A DNA stretch of 59,366 bases, taken from Planktothrix tepida PCC 9214 (lineage in GTDB: Bacteria; Cyanobacteriota; Cyanobacteriia; Cyanobacteriales; Microcoleaceae). The notes below the pieces were generated by a model. The model saw nothing but the letters and a program-made list of their open reading frames with translations, searched no databases and was not told the DNA's origin. The DNA lies in the NCBI RefSeq assembly GCF_900009145.1, contig NZ_LN889762.1:1-59366 (forward strand), written 5' to 3'. A program made the position numbers and the translations under genes. Below are positions 16,761-25,183 of the stretch, piece by piece; the first letter of the stretch is position 1; each line of letters begins with the position of its first letter.

Positions 16761-18650
16761 CTATTGCGATAAAATGAGGGCACTGTAGCGACCAATGCCT
16801 ACATTTCCTCGGTAAGGCATATGGTCGGGGTCTCCTGCATCCGTTGGATAAGCTTCGGTGTGATAGCCTGGATGGTTTTCAAAATCAGGACTGTAACCGT
16901 TCCAGTCACTGTTAAAGCGTACCCACCACATTCCGTCTTGAGGAAAGCCAATGCTGTAGCTATCGTAAGCTTGATTGCTCAGATTAACAACCACAATGAC
17001 ATCATCTCCAGAACCACCATTTTCCCATCGGTGAAAAGCGATAACTTTGTTTTGGTCGTTAACATGATGAACGTGGACGTGCTGTCCGCGCAAACCTCGC
17101 GTATTGTTGTACCAGTTGCGTCTCAGATGAATCAGGTCTTTATACAAGTTATAAATACCTGGATATTTAGAAAGATTATTCCAATCCAGTGGCACATTAT
17201 CTTTCCAAGCACCTTGTTCCAGGAATTCTTGACCTTGGAAAATCATTGGAATGCCGGGTGAAGTTAAGGTTAAAACAGCACCTAAAATAGAGCGTTTTCT
17301 GGCATAGAAGCTATCGGGTTGATTTTCATCAATGCTATTGGGTAAACGCTTTTTGTGATTAATCTCAGCAACTTCATCATGGTTTTCGCTATAGATGACT
17401 CGCTTTAAGGCATCTGTCTCGAAGCGATGCAGAATTGCATTTTGTACATTAACGATGTTACGAGAACTGTCCACCGGATTGACGAGAGCATCGTGAATAG
17501 GCCAGTAGAATGAACTCCCCCACTGAGAGTTAAACCCTGCGCCTCCTGCGCCCGTATCTTTAGTGATCCAGTCGTTGTTCTGCAAATCTTCAGCAATGGT
17601 GATTTTCCAGGGCTGCTTGTTATTTTTATCGTAGTTTATCCACTGCATTAACCCCCATCCTTCGGCAATATCGTTGCTGGGGTCGTTATTATTTCCTTTG
17701 GCGTTTCTAATGTTTACAGTGGAATCAAATCGCAAGCCATCCAGTTGATACTCTTCTAGCCACATTAAGGCATTATCTCGAATAAAGTGGCGTACCTCAT
17801 CTCGACCAAAATCAGGGCGGGGGCCAAAAGACGTATTAGCACGCCAATCATTATAGAAGTAGATACCACCATAGTCTCCTTCATGCCAGCCATCAAAGAG
17901 CCAAAGACTTGGAAATTCTTGATCGTAAATACCCGAATCAAAATGGTTGTAGACCACATCTAAGATGATAGCAATGCCTCTATCGTGAGCCGCCATCACA
18001 AATTTTTTGAAGTCTTCGGGGGAACCATAGCTACTTTCAATATCAAAAGGTAGATTGGGGTTATATCCCAGAGATGTTTGAGTTGGAAAGTCAACAATTG
18101 GTAGGATTTCTATGGCATTGATTCCCAGATCTTTGAGGTAATCTAGTTTTTCAATGATGCTAGTAAAAGTCCCTAGCTGCTGAGTAGAATTTACAGAACT
18201 TCCATTAAAAGAACTGACGTGCAGTTCATAAATCACCAATTCATTCCAGGCTGGCATGGTGAAATGATGGTCACCCCAATCAAAGGGAGCTTTGATTTCC
18301 ACTTTGCCTACATCAGGATCGTTTCTGTTATCGCGAGGATCGATGACGTGCTTGCCGTAGGGGTCTGCACGATGGAAAATTCCATTATTATGCAGTACAT
18401 AGCGGTAGTAATCACCAGGTTTAGCGCCGGGAACATCTGCCGACCAATATCCATTACCTTCAGATGCTAGAGGTGTTGCTTCCTGAGACCAATTGTTAAA
18501 ATCTCCTTCTACATAAACCAGCGATGCAAATTTTGCCCAAACTCTGAAGGTAGTTCCTCCATCATAAACAATAGCTCCCATTCCATTTCGGGTAGATGGT
18601 CGGTGAGAAGATGAAGTAATAACGTCTGGTTGAGTAATTGCAGTAACCAT
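16761..18650 (-). CDS. GH13 alpha-glucan enzyme (branching-enzyme/amylase-like) with CBM48
   Basis: 629-aa enzyme acting on alpha-1,4/1,6-glucans. An N-terminal CBM48/E-set domain (residues about 25-100, VYVEGDFNNWSQEATPL) precedes a GH13 TIM barrel. The barrel has conserved region I DVVYNH (231-236), region II GLRFDS with nucleophile Asp309, region III Glu354 in IAEDL, and region IV SENHD with Asp425. The C-terminal beta domain ends near 629. It lacks a signal peptide and is likely cytosolic in glycogen metabolism. Sequence alone does not decide branching enzyme against alpha-amylase. Confidence 0.85.
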   Translation of the reverse strand: MVTAITQPDVITSSSHRPSTRNGMGAIVYDGGTTFRVWAKFASLVYVEGDFNNWSQEATPLASEGNGYWSADVPGAKPGDYYRYVLHNNGIFHRADPYGKHVIDPRDNRNDPDVGKVEIKAPFDWGDHHFTMPAWNELVIYELHVSSFNGSSVNSTQQLGTFTSIIEKLDYLKDLGINAIEILPIVDFPTQTSLGYNPNLPFDIESSYGSPEDFKKFVMAAHDRGIAIILDVVYNHFDSGIYDQEFPSLWLFDGWHEGDYGGIYFYNDWRANTSFGPRPDFGRDEVRHFIRDNALMWLEEYQLDGLRFDSTVNIRNAKGNNNDPSNDIAEGWGLMQWINYDKNNKQPWKITIAEDLQNNDWITKDTGAGGAGFNSQWGSSFYWPIHDALVNPVDSSRNIVNVQNAILHRFETDALKRVIYSENHDEVAEINHKKRLPNSIDENQPDSFYARKRSILGAVLTLTSPGIPMIFQGQEFLEQGAWKDNVPLDWNNLSKYPGIYNLYKDLIHLRRNWYNNTRGLRGQHVHVHHVNDQNKVIAFHRWENGGSGDDVIVVVNLSNQAYDSYSIGFPQDGMWWVRFNSDWNGYSPDFENHPGYHTEAYPTDAGDPDHMPYRGNVGIGRYSALILSQ

Positions 18651-19321
18651 GATTGACTATGCTGAACAGTTCGCTTTCTCGAAAATAACTTGTAAAAGTT
18701 TCTCTGTCAAATAACTCTTGGTTATCTCTTTTAAATTTTATTGGTATGAAGTGCAAAGTAGCCATTAAACCCCCTACTGTATAAGGCTTTGGCGGTTTAT
18801 CTTGCACAAAATTACACGAATCTCGGCTCAATGCCGTGGAGCTATGCCAATACAGCATAGAAAACGGAAACTTCTAAAGGTTACAAATAATTTAACTGAT
18901 GATGCTAAAAATATGTTGCCATTTTGGCAGGTTTCGGCGTTTGAGTAGCAATCGTACACAAACTTACGCGCTTGGCTAAAACCCAATTACAGCATAGGTT
19001 TTAGAAGTTAACTTTTCTTAACAAATCTCTCAATCCGTTTTGTACCAATTCAACTAAGGTTTAACTGGTACAGTGAGTGAAAGCCAAATCCTTAACGGCA
19101 CTTTCTGCACCGTTGCTACTCAAACGCCGGGAACGGGAAGATTTAGTAATTGATTTAATTGAACGTTTGGGTAGGGTTATTTAAGGAAAAACGATCCCTA
19201 TGGGACTTTACTGAAAATTTCCCGGTGATTAACATCACTTTAAGTGTTGAGTCAAGTCACTGTTACAATCTTTAACATTACGTTACATTTATTTACATAA
19301 GCCCAGCAAAGGAAAACCACC
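18651..19321. other. long intergenic region with a 17-bp inverted repeat
   Basis: 670 bp between two divergent genes. CGGCGTTTGAGTAGCAA at 18935-18951 is repeated exactly inverted at 19113-19129, enclosing 161 bp that include AT-rich DNA. It could be a small nonautonomous element or a regulatory region. The 60 bp before psb34 are likely its promoter. Confidence 0.55.
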
Positions 19322-19489
19322 ATGTACACCACCAACGAAAACGGAATCCTCAATAATTACGCTACCGAACCCAAACTTTATTTTGCTGAGTACCCCTCAC
19401 CCGAACAGCAAAGTCGCTATGCACTTCAAGGTGCGGCTGCTGTCCTCCTGGTCACTTCCTTGCTCATGATTGCTTTTGCTGCCTCTTAA
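19322..19489 (+). CDS. psb34: photosystem II assembly protein Psb34 (Hlip-like)
   Basis: 55-aa protein starting MYTTNENGILNNYATEP, with YPSPEQQSRYALQGAAA leading into one transmembrane helix. This is the pattern of Psb34 (Ssl1498 family), a single-helix protein related to high-light-inducible proteins that binds a photosystem II assembly intermediate in the thylakoid. It is a core cyanobacterial gene, which indicates that this part of the window is chromosomal or chromosome-derived. A hairpin terminator follows. Confidence 0.85.
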   Translation: MYTTNENGILNNYATEPKLYFAEYPSPEQQSRYALQGAAAVLLVTSLLMIAFAAS

Positions 19490-19522
19490 ACAACCATCAG
19501 TTATTGTCAACCTTAAAATCAC

Positions 19523-19547
19523 AACTGCCTCATCAGGGGCGGTTTTT
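19523..19547 (+). terminator. rho-independent terminator of psb34
   Basis: AACTGCC (19523-19529), an 8-nt loop, GGCGGTT (19538-19544), then T residues. One G-T pair in the stem. Confidence 0.75.
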
Positions 19548-19707
19548 CCGTTTCTAAGGCAAATATCGAGGCTTCTCCTTATTTATATTGATCAACTGCT
19601 TTGTTCATTTTTTCAGGGTTTGGGAATTTATCAATTGACCTAACTCGTTACATTTGTTCACAATTCCCCTGGGACTTTCTCTACAGCCGAGTCTTTCCTT
19701 GACCCAA

Positions 19708-19785
19708 TAGCGTAACGAATAGCATAACGAATAGCATAACGAATAGCAAAACAGGATAGCATAACGAATAGCAGGAATAGCAAAT
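19708..19785. repeat. tandem AATAGC(A/G)TAACG repeats
   Basis: Three near-perfect 12-bp units (AATAGCATAACG type) followed by degenerate AATAGC units, ending a few bases before the recombinase start codon. A related array, inverted, lies at 23690-23747. It could be a binding or crossover site for the recombinase, or a slipped-strand repeat. Confidence 0.75.
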
Positions 19786-19793
19786 AAATCAAT

Positions 19794-20750
19794 ATGTCTG
19801 GACTCGTTGTTCACGGAAATAAGACTTTCCATCTGCTTTCAGAAGATATTGACATTTTGACAGAATTACTGGCCAATAAACGCAGTATCGAAACCCGTCA
19901 AGCTTACGCTAAGGATTTACGAGATTTCTTTAATGTCATTGCCCGTAGTGACCCGACACCGGAGTTAGTGGGAGAATTTTTGGCTTTAGAACAGTTTGAT
20001 GCCTTGGCCCTGGTTCTCAGATACCGTCAACACCTAATTAACAAGGGACTGAAAGAATCCACCGTTAACCGTCGCCTTGCTGCCATTAAATCCTTAGTTA
20101 ACTATGCCCGCACCATTGGCCGTTGTAACTTTACTCTGGCTGATATCAAAAACGAGAAAGTTCGCCGCTACACCGACACTTCTGGTATTCCCACCGACCA
20201 AATGAAAACGCTTCTGGAACTTTGCGATCGCACGACCCTCAAGGGCAAACGCGATTATGCTATTTTCCGCTTGTTGTGGTCAAATGCCCTGCGACGGGGT
20301 GAAATTTCCCGTACCAATATTAGTGATTTGGATGTTGAGAATTCTTGTCTCTGGATTCGGGGCAAGGGACAAACTGATAAGGAAAAGATTGAGTTAGGTT
20401 TGGCTACCCTAGAAGCAATTCAAGATTGGCTAACGGCTAGGGGACGGGTGAGGAAAAACTCTCCTTTATTCTGTACCCTCGATTACTGCACCAAAGGACA
20501 CCGCCTGGGGGGATGTGGAATTTATCATCTAGTGCGGGAGTTCTCCAAAAAAGCCGGGATTTCTAAACCGATGTCACCCCACCGTGTCCGCCATAGTTCC
20601 ATCACTGCTGCCCTCGATGCTACCCATGGGGATGTCCGCCGTGTCCAGAAACTAAGCCGCCACCAGGATGTGAATATCTTGATGGCCTATGACGATAACC
20701 GCAAGAATGCTCAGGGAGAAATTACGAATTTATTAGATGATTTGGTGTAA
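19794..20750 (+). CDS. tyrosine recombinase (XerC/D-like integrase)
   Basis: 318-aa site-specific recombinase. The N-terminal core-binding SAM-like domain (residues 25-110, ETRQAYAKDLRDF) precedes the catalytic domain with Arg167 (ALRRGE), Lys191 (RGKGQ), His263/Arg266 (PHRVRH), His290 (SRHQD) and nucleophile Tyr299 (MAYDD). All catalytic residues are present. It stands between psb34 and plasmid-type genes and directly follows the AATAGC repeats. This suggests a role in integration or resolution of the element (inference). Confidence 0.9.
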   Translation: MSGLVVHGNKTFHLLSEDIDILTELLANKRSIETRQAYAKDLRDFFNVIARSDPTPELVGEFLALEQFDALALVLRYRQHLINKGLKESTVNRRLAAIKSLVNYARTIGRCNFTLADIKNEKVRRYTDTSGIPTDQMKTLLELCDRTTLKGKRDYAIFRLLWSNALRRGEISRTNISDLDVENSCLWIRGKGQTDKEKIELGLATLEAIQDWLTARGRVRKNSPLFCTLDYCTKGHRLGGCGIYHLVREFSKKAGISKPMSPHRVRHSSITAALDATHGDVRRVQKLSRHQDVNILMAYDDNRKNAQGEITNLLDDLV

Positions 20751-20775
20751 GGGGCGAGGGGCGAGGGGCGAGTTT
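20750..20775. repeat. GGGGCGA heptamer repeat
   Basis: Three tandem GGGGCGA units directly after the recombinase stop codon. The same heptamer recurs inside the replication gene (27338-27362, 27791-27819, 30058-30080) and, complemented, in the ribbon-helix-helix gene (30647-30671). Confidence 0.85.
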
Positions 20776-20799
20776 GAGCTTAACCTTGTGTAAATAATT

Positions 20800-21402
20800 T
20801 CAGGAGGTTGTGAATAGTTTTTTGAAGAATATTTGGTAACTGACGATGAGAATGAATAAGAAAAATCCTACCATTAATAATATAGAAATTATCAAAATCA
20901 TCCAATTATAGGGGCTTGATAAAGATTCAAATATAGTGATCATTAATGAAATAATAGCTACTAAGGAAAATAAAACCTGATAAATAATAGTTTGAAACCT
21001 GAGTTCTTTATCTTGATCAAAAGCTATAGAAGAATTTAAAATCTTCTTGAAAGATTGGCTTTGGTCTGGGTTACAATATTGATTGATTTTATATTCTGAT
21101 TTAACAATACTGTGCTGAGACTTTATCTGCCGTTCAGTATCTAACCAGTAGGAATAGCCAATAATGATGCAAAGAAAAGGAATAATATACAATGAAAGGA
21201 TAGTCAAAGCTTCATTAGATTTACCTCGCATACTTGCCAGAAAAGTTAGCAATAACCCAATTGAAGAAAATCCAAAAGTTAGAACAGTATGACGTGACTG
21301 TATTGCATTCAACCTTTCAGCATGAGCCGCTTTATATTCTTCCAAGAGGATCGGGATTAAGTCCATAGAGTTAAGCATTCCCTGAATTGATAATATAAAC
21401 AT
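20800..21402 (-). CDS. four-helix membrane protein (200 aa)
   Basis: Hydrophobic segments lie at residues about 42-60, 68-86, 140-160 and 168-190, with a charged soluble loop between the second and third. Helix pairs around a cytosolic loop resemble small membrane effector proteins in some defence systems (SLATT-like), but no signature supports that. Function unknown. It is convergent with the recombinase. Confidence 0.6.
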   Translation of the reverse strand: MFILSIQGMLNSMDLIPILLEEYKAAHAERLNAIQSRHTVLTFGFSSIGLLLTFLASMRGKSNEALTILSLYIIPFLCIIIGYSYWLDTERQIKSQHSIVKSEYKINQYCNPDQSQSFKKILNSSIAFDQDKELRFQTIIYQVLFSLVAIISLMITIFESLSSPYNWMILIISILLMVGFFLFILIVSYQIFFKKLFTTS

Positions 21403-21478
21403 TATCTTAAAATTACAGCTTAAATCGTAACGATTACGGAAACACCACCATTTTCAGATGATGTCTCCATAACTCAAC

Positions 21479-21886
21479 TTAATATTCAGAAGGCAGCATT
21501 AACACACCACCACTAACATAAAGTTTGACTTCAATCAGGGGAAATTTCGTGTACTCAATCTGTTGAATGACAGCAGGTTTTAGACCTTCTTTTGGTGTAT
21601 CCGGCCAGCACGTTAGCACCGCTTGATAGTTATCTTCAGGCAGAAGAAATGGATAATCTCGTTCTCCTTCTCCAGCAACAGATAGCACCCAAACTTGGAA
21701 CTCAGCTAGGTATTCATCCCGCTTCAGTTGATGTTGATAAGAAGCAATGGCATCAATTAACCAATACGCTTCAGCTTGTTCTGCTAAATACTGAATACCA
21801 TCGGTGTAAAGCAATCCGGTAAAGTGGCGATACCAAGTTTCAGTTCCTGTGAATTGAGAGAGATCTGATAAAGTGATAGTGTTCAT
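21479..21886 (-). CDS. DUF6876 family protein
   Basis: 135-aa protein with LSQFTGTETWYRH, YTDGIQYLAEQAEAYWLIDA and ASYQHQL near the N-terminus, the distinctive start of DUF6876 proteins as I know them, common on cyanobacterial plasmids. No activity is known. The gene has its own upstream GCTACCGC element (21917-21924). Confidence 0.75.
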   Translation of the reverse strand: MNTITLSDLSQFTGTETWYRHFTGLLYTDGIQYLAEQAEAYWLIDAIASYQHQLKRDEYLAEFQVWVLSVAGEGERDYPFLLPEDNYQAVLTCWPDTPKEGLKPAVIQQIEYTKFPLIEVKLYVSGGVLMLPSEY

Positions 21887-21916
21887 AATTTTAACCTAAA
21901 AAACTCTCTCCCAAAA

Positions 21917-21924
21917 GCGGTAGC
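21917..21924 (-). promoter_or_regulatory. GCTACCGC element before the DUF6876 gene
   Basis: Core begins 31 nt before the ATG, followed by the T-rich GAGTTTTTTAGG. Confidence 0.6.
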
Positions 21925-21941
21925 CCATTTAATTATTGTTG

Positions 21942-22223
21942 CTAAATTTCGTCTTCTTCAGGAGATAAAGAAGGTAAAATTGGAGTAGCAGAAGGCGGAT
22001 ATGGTAATTGAATTGTTTCAGCAGTTGTGTCATTGACAACAACTTTTAAGAAATAAGCTTCTGCATCGTTACAATAAAATTCAGGATGTTGTTCTTCTCC
22101 AGAAACTAAGGCAGATAATAAAGTGTAAATTAGAGCGATCGCACCTTCTTTATTACAAATTATTTGTGCCGCATCTCTGGCTTGAGTTTGAGGGTACAGA
22201 TGTAGAATAGGTTCAGTTTCCAT
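21942..22223 (-). CDS. hypothetical protein (93 aa)
   Basis: The start is placed at METEPI (22223), because the upstream AATTTTAACA spacing matches neighbouring genes; a longer frame opens at 22250. The protein is acidic with a Pro-rich tail. QARDAAQIICNKEGAIALIY suggests a helical core. It lies between the DUF6876 gene and the 93-aa gene at 22319. No known function and no GCTAnCGC element. Confidence 0.6.
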   Translation of the reverse strand: METEPILHLYPQTQARDAAQIICNKEGAIALIYTLLSALVSGEEQHPEFYCNDAEAYFLKVVVNDTTAETIQLPYPPSATPILPSLSPEEDEI

Positions 22224-22284
22224 TGTTAAAATTGAGGGGAAGCGTTTCAATTCTCAACCAAGTTAAAACTCGATTGTTAGGGTT

Positions 22285-22318
22285 AAATTTCTGGGGGAGC
22301 GACCCCCCAACAACGCAA
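22285..22318 (-). terminator. GGGGG-AGCGA-CCCCC hairpin
   Basis: A perfect G5/C5 hairpin (loop AGCGA on the plus strand) directly downstream of the gene ending at 22319. The T-run is weak. A similar GTGGG-AGCGA-CCCAC hairpin lies at 23414-23428. Confidence 0.5.
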
Positions 22319-22600
22319 TTACTGTTGAACTTTTGCAGACTGAATCATGCGCTGAATCGTAGGATGGCTAAACTGCTGATTCAGGTTTTCTGCTGCCTTG
22401 AATAAACCTTGATAAGCTTGTTCGACAGTTTGCTGAATTTGTTGATAACAAGCGGCATTACGATTCACAGAGGTTGCACTAGATTCTTGAAAATGGCTAT
22501 AAGAATCATTGAGAAGTTTTTGCATTTCTTGACATTTCTCCAAGGCTTGTAACATCTGATTCATTGCCATGTTCATTTCAGCTAAAGCTTTCTCGTTCAT
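22319..22600 (-). CDS. helical hypothetical protein (93 aa)
   Basis: Starts at MNEKALAEMNMAMNQ (22600) behind AGGAGA; a longer frame would overlap the next gene. It is almost entirely helical, Gln/Met-rich, with heptad-like spacing, so a small coiled coil or helical bundle is likely. It has a GCTACCGC element upstream. Function unknown. Confidence 0.65.
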   Translation of the reverse strand: MNEKALAEMNMAMNQMLQALEKCQEMQKLLNDSYSHFQESSATSVNRNAACYQQIQQTVEQAYQGLFKAAENLNQQFSHPTIQRMIQSAKVQQ

Positions 22601-22635
22601 TGGTTTTTCTCCTAGAAAAGAACTAAAATTATTAA

Positions 22636-22643
22636 GCGGTAGC
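22636..22643 (-). promoter_or_regulatory. GCTACCGC element before the 93-aa helical gene
   Basis: Core begins 36 nt before the ATG at 22600. AGTTCTTTTCTAGG follows. Confidence 0.6.
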
Positions 22644-22647
22644 CTTA

Positions 22648-22872
22648 TTAAGAATTGTGAGTTTGTTGCAGTTGCGTAATCAATGATTCTAAAATGGATA
22701 AATGACACGGTTGGAATCGAATCACAAATCCATTGCCACCATTCGGAACACCAGGACAAACCAAATGTGTTGTACCGTCTTCTGAACTGCTAACTACATA
22801 AAGCCAAGTTTCTTGAGTCAGTGAATACGTTGTATCCGTCCAAGTTGTGAGTTTGGATTCTGTGTTTGACAT
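22648..22872 (-). CDS. hypothetical protein (74 aa)
   Basis: Start taken at MSNTES (22872). A small beta-type protein with TWLYVVSSSEDGTTHLVCPG and GNGFVIRFQPCHL. Unrecognised. A GCTACCGC element precedes it, and the GCTACCGC element of the next gene immediately follows its stop codon. Confidence 0.6.
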   Translation of the reverse strand: MSNTESKLTTWTDTTYSLTQETWLYVVSSSEDGTTHLVCPGVPNGGNGFVIRFQPCHLSILESLITQLQQTHNS

Positions 22873-22905
22873 GGAGTTAATTCCTAATAGAACCAACCCC
22901 AAGAA

Positions 22906-22913
22906 GCGGTAGC
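22906..22913 (-). promoter_or_regulatory. GCTACCGC element before the 74-aa gene
   Basis: Core begins 34 nt before the ATG at 22872, followed by GGGTTGGTTCTATTAGG. Confidence 0.6.
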
Positions 22914-22940
22914 GATTTAAGGGACGATTTTACCTTAGCT

Positions 22941-23408
22941 CTAATTTTTCTGTTGCCCTTTCATGCCCAATTGCTGACTAATTTGCTGTTGAATCTCATC
23001 AGAAACATCCCATAATCCAGGTAGACCCCGAACAGGAATCGGTTGTTGTAAAGGTTTAATATCGGTGAATTCCCAAGCAAATCGTCCGGGTTCCCAATAA
23101 CCGCACACCTGCTCAAGATGTGATTGTTTATTAATCAGTTCCCTCGTCATCAAATGAATATCTTTCAATCTGGCAATGGCAATAATTTTACCGAAGGTTG
23201 AATTGAAATAAGGTTCATTAAAATCGATTGAATCGTTTCTCAGTTCCCAAAGAATATCATAATAATCTTCTAAGGGACTCAGAGGTTCTTTTCCGGCATG
23301 AATGGCTATTAATCCTCGATACATCCGTTGCCAATCACGGGTTTCAAACTGTTTCTTTTTCCAGACTAAGAGACTAGCCCAAGGTTGATGAATGGTTAAG
23401 CCTTTCAT
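22941..23408 (-). CDS. ASCH-domain protein
   Basis: 155-aa protein with the ASCH fold, a PUA-like beta-barrel that binds RNA or modified nucleotides. LTIHQPWASLLVWKKKQFET, RDWQRMYRGLIAIHAGKEP and GKIIAIARLKDI mark the conserved strands and the Gly-x-Lys-x2-Glu-Thr-Arg-type loop. Related domains act as coactivators or ribonucleases; which applies here is unknown. Its upstream element differs from GCTAnCGC and includes a GGGAGCGACCC hairpin. Confidence 0.8.
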   Translation of the reverse strand: MKGLTIHQPWASLLVWKKKQFETRDWQRMYRGLIAIHAGKEPLSPLEDYYDILWELRNDSIDFNEPYFNSTFGKIIAIARLKDIHLMTRELINKQSHLEQVCGYWEPGRFAWEFTDIKPLQQPIPVRGLPGLWDVSDEIQQQISQQLGMKGQQKN

Positions 23409-23733
23409 TGGTTTAATAGTGGGAGCGACCCACCCTGACGCTATTTAATAACTATTCTGATTGGGGAGACTTGTATGTTACCAGAAATCAATCGTGATCC
23501 TGATACGTCCATCTCTACTTAACCTCATTCATTAGAAAACCAACATAATCAAGCGGTAGCCAAAAGTTCTAAATTTATTTCTAATTCGGTTATCATTAGA
23601 TTACCCTCATCTACATCATCCACTCCATCCACTCCATCCCGTAGCGATTTAATCACCGGATTAATCCCTACGGGATAACAATTTTTGCTATCTGTTACGC
23701 TATTTGTTATTCTTGCTATTCTTGCTATTCTTG
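23409..23733. other. gene-free stretch with orphan element and hairpins
   Basis: Contains an orphan GCTACCGC core (23553-23560, minus strand) that precedes no convincing gene, short TCCATCCAC repeats (about 23618-23637), a hairpin (CCCGTAG at 23638-23644 with CTACGGG at 23668-23674) and AATAGC-type repeats up to 23747. It looks like the site of a lost gene unit. Confidence 0.6.
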
Positions 23734-23747
23734 CTATCCGCTATTCT
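23690..23747. repeat. AAGAATAGC repeats
   Basis: On the minus strand three 9-bp AAGAATAGC units, then AAATAGCGTAACAGATAGC. The stop codon of the KfrA-like gene lies in the array. It is related to, and inverted against, the array before the recombinase. Confidence 0.75.
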
Positions 23748-24573
23748 TGTGACGGGAGTTGCGTTGTTTTTGAAGGGGGACAAGTTTAGGAGAGGGATCA
23801 TTCGCTGTTTCTGAAGTAGATTTTTGTTGAGATTCTAAGCGAGTAATGGTTTCGTTAGCGTCTTTAAGTTGACTTTGCAAAGTAGAGAGTTGAGATTCTA
23901 AAACCTGCTTTTCACCAACGGCTGAATTCAGTTTAACTAATAAATCATTCCGTTCTTGATGCAGTGAATCCAACTGTTGACGGAATTGTTCGGAATCTGC
24001 TAACTGTTGTTTATTGAGATTGATATAGGCTTCTTTAAGCTCTGACCGTTGCCGTTCATATTCAGACTTGTAGAAATTTAACTCAAGCTGCAACCGAGGA
24101 AAATCTTTGAGTTGTTGTTGAAGTAAATCATTGTCTGAAGTTAAGACTTTCATTCGTTCTCCACTCACAGACGTATCGGCTTTTTGGTAAGCTAGTCGAT
24201 AGGAAGCGATCGCCATTTGTCGAGTTGCCATCAAATATTCTTCGGGAATATCCAACTCATCTAACAATCCATCATCCGTTGCATCCAAAATCACTGAAAC
24301 AATATCTTTTTCTCCTCTTCCAGCTTTCAACAAGAGCAGATGATCGTTTCTCCACTCTCGGAGCAGACCGCAGACGGTATCGGAACTTCCCCCAATCCCA
24401 TAGATGAATTTGAGAGCCGCCTGAACCGAACGGATCACTACACCAATTCTATTCTTCTGGAGCACAGCGCAAGCGGTATCGACCATCTCACGGGTGACGG
24501 CACTGTACTGCTTTTCTTCTATCTGAAATCCTGATAAATCCAAGCTCTGAAACGTTGTTGGTAACTTCGCCAT
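23734..24573 (-). CDS. KfrA-like DNA-binding coiled-coil protein
   Basis: 279-aa protein. The N-terminal 110 residues (SAVTREMVDTACAVLQKNRI, VIRSVQAALKFIYGIGGSSD, VCGLLREWRNDHLL) resemble the KfrA N-terminal DNA-binding domain. A long coiled coil follows (about 140-255) and then a basic tail (RNSRHKNSG). KfrA proteins are plasmid-encoded autoregulators that help plasmid stability. Its place next to the replication and partition genes fits. The HIP1 site at 24208 is intragenic. Confidence 0.75.
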   Translation of the reverse strand: MAKLPTTFQSLDLSGFQIEEKQYSAVTREMVDTACAVLQKNRIGVVIRSVQAALKFIYGIGGSSDTVCGLLREWRNDHLLLLKAGRGEKDIVSVILDATDDGLLDELDIPEEYLMATRQMAIASYRLAYQKADTSVSGERMKVLTSDNDLLQQQLKDFPRLQLELNFYKSEYERQRSELKEAYINLNKQQLADSEQFRQQLDSLHQERNDLLVKLNSAVGEKQVLESQLSTLQSQLKDANETITRLESQQKSTSETANDPSPKLVPLQKQRNSRHKNSG

Positions 24574-24718
24574 TGTTGTCTTGATTTACTCTTCATATCT
24601 TTAATTATACTCCTGAATCTTCCATTGTTGTAAAATTTAACCGAGAGTTTGGGCAGAAAAAGAAAGGCACAATGTTGCTAATCGATTCAAAGTCTATGAC
24701 AAATTCAGGACAAGAGGG

Positions 24719-25063
24719 CTAGAGAAAGTCTAAGTAATCCGCCAGAATACGGAGAATTTTAGAGATTTGGCTTGGAGATAATATCGGGGCTTGATTTTGG
24801 ACTTGCTCTAACAGACGCTCAAAGGGATCTGGCAAGTCTCCAGGATTTTCCAGGTGACTGACAAATTCTGAAATGGTTTCCCCTCGCAAAATGGCGATTT
24901 TCTCCATGTTCTTTTTTTCAGGATACACGGAGCTTTCAGGATTTTCCCAGGCTCTAATAATGGCATGGGACAGTCCCAGAATTTTGGCAAATTCCCTTGT
25001 GCTCCTATTCCCTCTGAGTTGTCTGACAGCTTCAGCAAACTTCTTTCTTTCACTGGGTTTCAC
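24719..25063 (-). CDS. XRE-family regulator (114 aa)
   Basis: Residues 8-62 form a Cro/C1-type helix-turn-helix: FAEAVRQLRGNRSTREFAKI, LGLSHAIIRAWENPES. A helical C-terminus (SPSQISKILRILADYL) may dimerise. It is divergent from the winged-helix replication-type gene at 25184 with 120 bp between them, so it may control that gene and hence plasmid copy number (inference). Confidence 0.8.
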   Translation of the reverse strand: MKPSERKKFAEAVRQLRGNRSTREFAKILGLSHAIIRAWENPESSVYPEKKNMEKIAILRGETISEFVSHLENPGDLPDPFERLLEQVQNQAPILSPSQISKILRILADYLDFL

Positions 25064-25183
25064 TGAAGTACCTAAATGTAAATATCAATATCTTCCTGAT
25101 CATCTCTTATATTTCTTCAATTTGCCAATTTTGGTAAATTAAAGGGTAAATTTTTCACTGTTGGAAAATCAAAGGGTCATGAG

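Noticed and set aside
20800-21402. SLATT-type defence effector
   Set aside because: The helix layout is only generally similar and no sensor or nuclease partner is adjacent, so it is left as an unknown membrane protein.
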